DNA from: Marsupella aquatica
Taxonomy: Eukaryota; Marchantiophyta
DNA length: 64,000 nt
NCBI GenBank assembly: GCA_973895155.1
Contig: OZ316896.1
Location: 14,446,001-14,510,000 of the forward strand
Reading direction: 5' to 3'
The translations under genes were made by a program, and so were the position numbers. Position 1 is the first letter of the stretch, and each line of letters starts with the position of its first letter. Positions 60,569 to 64,000 of this stretch are shown piece after piece. A model generated the notes under the pieces. That model was not told the origin of the DNA. It saw nothing but the letters and a program-made list of their open reading frames with translations, and made no database searches.

Positions 60569-63229
60569 ATGGCGGGGAACGAGCAGCAGGGCAAAAATGG
60601 TGGTAGGATTCGTGTTAGTCGTGTGCTGTTGATGTCGTTGGTTGCCGTCTTGGGTTTGTGGGATGTGTCCGTAACGAGGGTGGAGGCGCAGCCAGCAGCT
60701 GTGAACACTTCAACTTACACACCGACGACCAGTGTGTGGATAAACTGCGGAGGGGTATCGAATGCAAGTGTTCCAAGCATAGGCAATTTCCAAGCGGACA
60801 ACATTCCCAATGTCGTCTCGGAAGGCTACCTAGCGACGAACACTCTCGTCAGTGCTAGTGATCCCTACACGCAGCTTTTGGAAGACGCCAGGATCTTTTA
60901 CAGCGCGTCTTCGTACCAAATCCCCGTGACAACTCCGGGTGGAGTTTGGCTCCGCCTGTGGTTTTATCCGATCACCTTCAAACTACAGGGCCAGCTGTAT
61001 ACACCCGCTAATGCTCTGTTCTCGGTATCTGCCAACGGGTTCGCTTTGTTGAATAATGTTTCCGCCTCATATATTCAGCAGGGGACCAGGAAGTATCTGT
61101 ACGTGGAGTATCTCATCATTAATGTGCATAGCACGTTGACAATCACGTTCACTCCGGAGCCGAACTCCATTGCCTTCGTCAATGGGCTCGCTGTGGAGTC
61201 TGTCCCGGACAACCTGATCGGAAGCCAGCCGCGTCTGGTTCCAGCAGGTCAAAATATCAAGTTGAATCTGGCTCCCAATGCACTGCAAACCATGTACAGA
61301 CTCAATATGGGAGGTCCGTTTGTGGCTCCCGCTAATGACTCTGGCCTCACACGCACATGGGAGAGTGATACTCCTTACTTGTATGGAGCGATCGTAGGGC
61401 AAGTTTTAGCTCCCCTCCCTTCCGACCAAGTCATCTATCCGACTTCTATTCCGACGTGGGTTGCTCCTGGGAGTGTCTATGGAACAGCTCGGGTCCTCGG
61501 CGGTCAGGGAGCTGCTAACGCACTAGTAAATCTCACCTGGATCTTCCCCGTTGACCCTGGGTATGCATACTTTGTCCGCCTTCACTTCGACGAAATTCAG
61601 TACTCTGTAATCAATTATCGTGTGTTCAATATCTACCTCAACAATGAGACTGCTATCGTGAACTTCGATGTGATAGCATCGGCAGGTCAACCGAACGACG
61701 CTTGGTACTTAGATTTCTACGTGGCCATGTTTAACGTCACCACCAACGAACTGTGGGTGGAGATGAGTCCTTCGACTGGAAATTCCTATTACGAAGATGT
61801 GATCTTGAATGGTCTGGAGATTTTTAAGATCAACAACACAAACGCCAGCTTGCAAGGCGCGGGCGTCCTCGTAGTCCCAGGAGGTGGATCTTCCGGTGGT
61901 GGGAAGAGTGGTAAGAACACGGGAACTATCATTGGTGCTGCTGTGGGTGGGATTGTCGCTCTAGGTATTCTGATTGCAGGTATCTGCTTTTACTGCTCTT
62001 ACAAGTATGCCAAGGGGGGCAATATCAAGAATCCCTCCTCCGCTTGGTTGCCTCTTCCCCTGCATGGAGGAAACTCGGAGAGTCGCACAGCTAGTAAGAT
62101 TTCTACCACAGCCTCTCACAAGAGTGGCACTGGGAGCTACGTGTCATCCGCTGCCTCAAATTTGGGTCGGTACTTCACCTTCTCGGAGCTGCAGGAGGCA
62201 ACCAACAACTTCGACGAAGATCTGCTGCTTGGAGTTGGTGGGTTTGGAAAGGTTTACAAGGCTGAGATAGACGACGGTACCCTTGTGGCTGTGAAGCGAG
62301 GAAATCCTCGGTCGGAGCAGGGATTGACCGAGTTTCAGACGGAGATCGAGCTGCTGTCTAAGCTGCGTCATCGGCATTTGGTGTCCCTTATCGGGTACTG
62401 TGAGGAGCACTGCGAGATGATTCTTGTGTATGATTATATGGCCAACGGACCCCTTCGTGGGCATCTCTACGGCACAGACTTGCCGCCTCTGTCCTGGAAG
62501 CAACGCCTAGAGATATGCGTGGGTGCTGCTCGAGGCTTGCATTACCTCCACACAGGTGCTGCCCAGGGAATTATTCATAGAGATGTGAAGACCACTAATA
62601 TTCTCCTGGACGACAATTTTGTCGCCAAGGTGGCAGATTTCGGTCTGTCCAAGACCGGTCCCAGCCTCGATCGGACTCATGTAAGCACGGCTGTGAAGGG
62701 AAGTTTCGGGTACTTGGATCCGGAGTATTTCCGTCGTCAGCAGCTTACAGAGAAATCGGACGTGTACTCATTTGGCGTGGTGCTTATGGAGGTGGTGTGT
62801 GCTCGACCGGCCATCAACCCTGCCCTCCCACGAGAGCAAGTGAACATAGCTGAGTGGGCAATGCAGTGGCAAAAGATGGGAATGTTAGAGCAAATCATAG
62901 ATCCAAAGCTGGTCGGATACATCAATCCAGAGTCGTTGAAGAAGTTTGGGGAAACAGCTGAGAAGTGCTTGGCTGAGCAGGGCATTGACAGGCCGGCGAT
63001 GGGAGATGTCTTATGGAACTTGGAGTATGCTTTGCAACTACAGGAAAATTCGATGGAGAACAGGCTCATGGAGGGGAGTACGAACCGAATTCTAGAGCTA
63101 CCGCTTAGAACCCCTGAGCCAGAGGAACCTGATCTGACGACCACAAATCACAGCTTGGGCAGTGAAGAGTCCGAGGATGCCTCAGCCAGCGCTGTATTTT
63201 CGCAGCTGGTGAATCCTCAAGGCAGGTGA
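60569..63229 (+). CDS. CrRLK1L receptor-like kinase (THESEUS/FERONIA type), intronless
   Basis: Plasma-membrane receptor kinase of the malectin-like group that senses wall integrity and RALF peptides and controls cell expansion. 886 residues, one exon, as is usual for CrRLK1Ls. Signal peptide at about 15-40 (VLLMSLVAVLGLW, cut near VEAQ). Two malectin-like domains fill about 50-430, with many N-glycosylation sites. A Gly/Ser stretch leads to one membrane helix at about 452-478 (TIIGAAVGGIVALGILIAGI). The juxtamembrane segment has LPLHGG and a Ser-rich run. Kinase: GVGGFGKVYKA near 556, VAVKRG with catalytic Lys near 574, HRDVKTTNILLD near 670, DFGLSK near 690 and GSFGYLDPEYF; all catalytic residues are present and it is RD-type. 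FTFSELQEATNNFDEDLLLG is closest, from memory, to THESEUS1. Orthology to THE1 or FER cannot be settled by eye. Confidence 0.95.
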   Translation: MAGNEQQGKNGGRIRVSRVLLMSLVAVLGLWDVSVTRVEAQPAAVNTSTYTPTTSVWINCGGVSNASVPSIGNFQADNIPNVVSEGYLATNTLVSASDPYTQLLEDARIFYSASSYQIPVTTPGGVWLRLWFYPITFKLQGQLYTPANALFSVSANGFALLNNVSASYIQQGTRKYLYVEYLIINVHSTLTITFTPEPNSIAFVNGLAVESVPDNLIGSQPRLVPAGQNIKLNLAPNALQTMYRLNMGGPFVAPANDSGLTRTWESDTPYLYGAIVGQVLAPLPSDQVIYPTSIPTWVAPGSVYGTARVLGGQGAANALVNLTWIFPVDPGYAYFVRLHFDEIQYSVINYRVFNIYLNNETAIVNFDVIASAGQPNDAWYLDFYVAMFNVTTNELWVEMSPSTGNSYYEDVILNGLEIFKINNTNASLQGAGVLVVPGGGSSGGGKSGKNTGTIIGAAVGGIVALGILIAGICFYCSYKYAKGGNIKNPSSAWLPLPLHGGNSESRTASKISTTASHKSGTGSYVSSAASNLGRYFTFSELQEATNNFDEDLLLGVGGFGKVYKAEIDDGTLVAVKRGNPRSEQGLTEFQTEIELLSKLRHRHLVSLIGYCEEHCEMILVYDYMANGPLRGHLYGTDLPPLSWKQRLEICVGAARGLHYLHTGAAQGIIHRDVKTTNILLDDNFVAKVADFGLSKTGPSLDRTHVSTAVKGSFGYLDPEYFRRQQLTEKSDVYSFGVVLMEVVCARPAINPALPREQVNIAEWAMQWQKMGMLEQIIDPKLVGYINPESLKKFGETAEKCLAEQGIDRPAMGDVLWNLEYALQLQENSMENRLMEGSTNRILELPLRTPEPEEPDLTTTNHSLGSEESEDASASAVFSQLVNPQGR

Positions 63230-64000
63230 TTGGACAGGGTCATGTGCCTTCTGTTGGACGTGCTGGGAGGGAGGGGGATGCGGGATCAAATTGAATCTAC
63301 CTTCTTTCGTGGTTTAGATAGCTTGAATGCTGTATGACGAAAGAGAACTGAGCAGCTGCTTTAGTTATAAAGACAGTTCTTGTACTTTCATCAGCTGCTA
63401 CAGTCTGGTGATGATTATGGTGGCATGTTTCCACGGGTTGCAAAAGGCTGGGGGGGGTTTCCTTTCATTCCACTGCTTGAGCTCCTGCTTGAACATTGCT
63501 GTCTATTACATGCAGATCGATTATCATCTGTTTTTATTGGTTGCGTCTGTCATTAGTTATGCTAAATCTTGTTAGAATACTCTGCTTGGGAGAGATGGGT
63601 TTGAGAGTTTAGAGGTCTCCTGACAGAAGGTAATAGAGGCTCTGGATTCGACAGAAAAGATCGAAGGCGGAGCGAATGATGAACGAGGAAGGAGAAGGCC
63701 TAAGGTGAATTTCAGTGAATGAGTGATCGAACCGGACGATCTAGATGGAGCAGCAGCTTCGATCACGGTGTCGATGATCGGGACGGAGCAGAGCAGAGCA
63801 GCGCAGCGCAGTGCAGAGTTGAGCTGCGCTGAACAGAGCAGAGCTGACCGAGGGAACTGTGGCCAGAATATGGTCACGCTGCCAATAAATGGCAGAAAAT
63901 ACAGGCATTCTTTCAATCTGTATCGATTAATTTGTTATCTGTCTGGAGTTAGTAAGGTAGGCGGTGTAGCAATATCCAATTAGGCACATTTCTAAGTTTT
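63230..64000. other. 3' region of the receptor kinase gene
   Basis: Probable 3' UTR and downstream DNA. A short purine-rich microsatellite of agcag-type units (gagcagagcagcgcagcgca) lies at about 63785-63845. No gene is recognised before the window ends. Confidence 0.5.

Noticed and set aside
1-64000. CRISPR arrays, bacterial operons, rRNA genes
   Set aside because: None seen; the spliced plant genes show this is nuclear eukaryotic DNA and the tandem repeats lack the regular spacer structure of CRISPR.

Overview
This is a 64-kb piece of a land-plant nuclear genome. Genes carry GT-AG introns of roughly 90-500 bp, several products have plastid-type N-termini, and the families are plant ones: a CrRLK1L receptor kinase, a plant-type REV3 and a plant-type UNG. 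A complete flavodiiron protein with canonical metal ligands argues against an angiosperm, because that family is lost there but kept in green algae, bryophytes, lycophytes, ferns and gymnosperms. Gene density, intron size and an intronless CrRLK1L with a long purine-rich leader would suit a bryophyte, perhaps a liverwort; this is inference and I cannot name the species.

Layout. 154-2700 (+) uracil-DNA glycosylase, 7 exons. 2701-4890 short tandem repeats. 4892-8926 (+) short-form tRNase Z, 12 exons including a 16-nt microexon. 9150-9780 repeats, including a 123-bp duplication. 11774-13607 (-) twin-CX9C CHCHD2-like protein, 5 exons. 13608-16084 intergenic with a diverged duplication. 16085-29750 (+) REV3, catalytic subunit of DNA polymerase zeta; 21 exons join in phase into a 2608-residue protein. 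31157-33271 (-) flavodiiron protein, intronless. 34993-40761 pogo/Tigger-like DNA transposon with a TA target duplication. 44774-44995 (+) small Cys-rich protein. 49383-52288 (+) plastid-type low-molecular-weight phosphatase-like protein, 7 exons, with one GC-AG intron and Ser in place of the nucleophilic Cys. 52289-59000 gene-poor AT-rich DNA with a large inverted repeat. 60569-63229 (+) intronless THESEUS/FERONIA-type receptor kinase behind a long GA-rich leader with upstream ORFs.

Most striking is the transposon. Both ends carry matching terminal inverted repeats built around GCCCGGGC-centred palindromes. The transposase on the + strand is dead (TGA, frameshift, TAA). Between the left end and the transposase, all on the - strand, lie an open BRCT-domain ORF, a stop-interrupted SCI1-like sequence, and scrambled, stop-interrupted fragments of the microtubule-associated protein MOR1 (TOG domains). 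This looks like gene-fragment capture by a TA-targeting element.

The host genes do not form a pathway. UNG and REV3 both act in DNA repair or damage tolerance. The tRNase Z, flavodiiron protein and phosphatase-like protein are probably plastid proteins. The receptor kinase acts at the cell surface. Exon boundaries were set by hand from splice consensus, reading phase and recalled family sequences, without transcript evidence.
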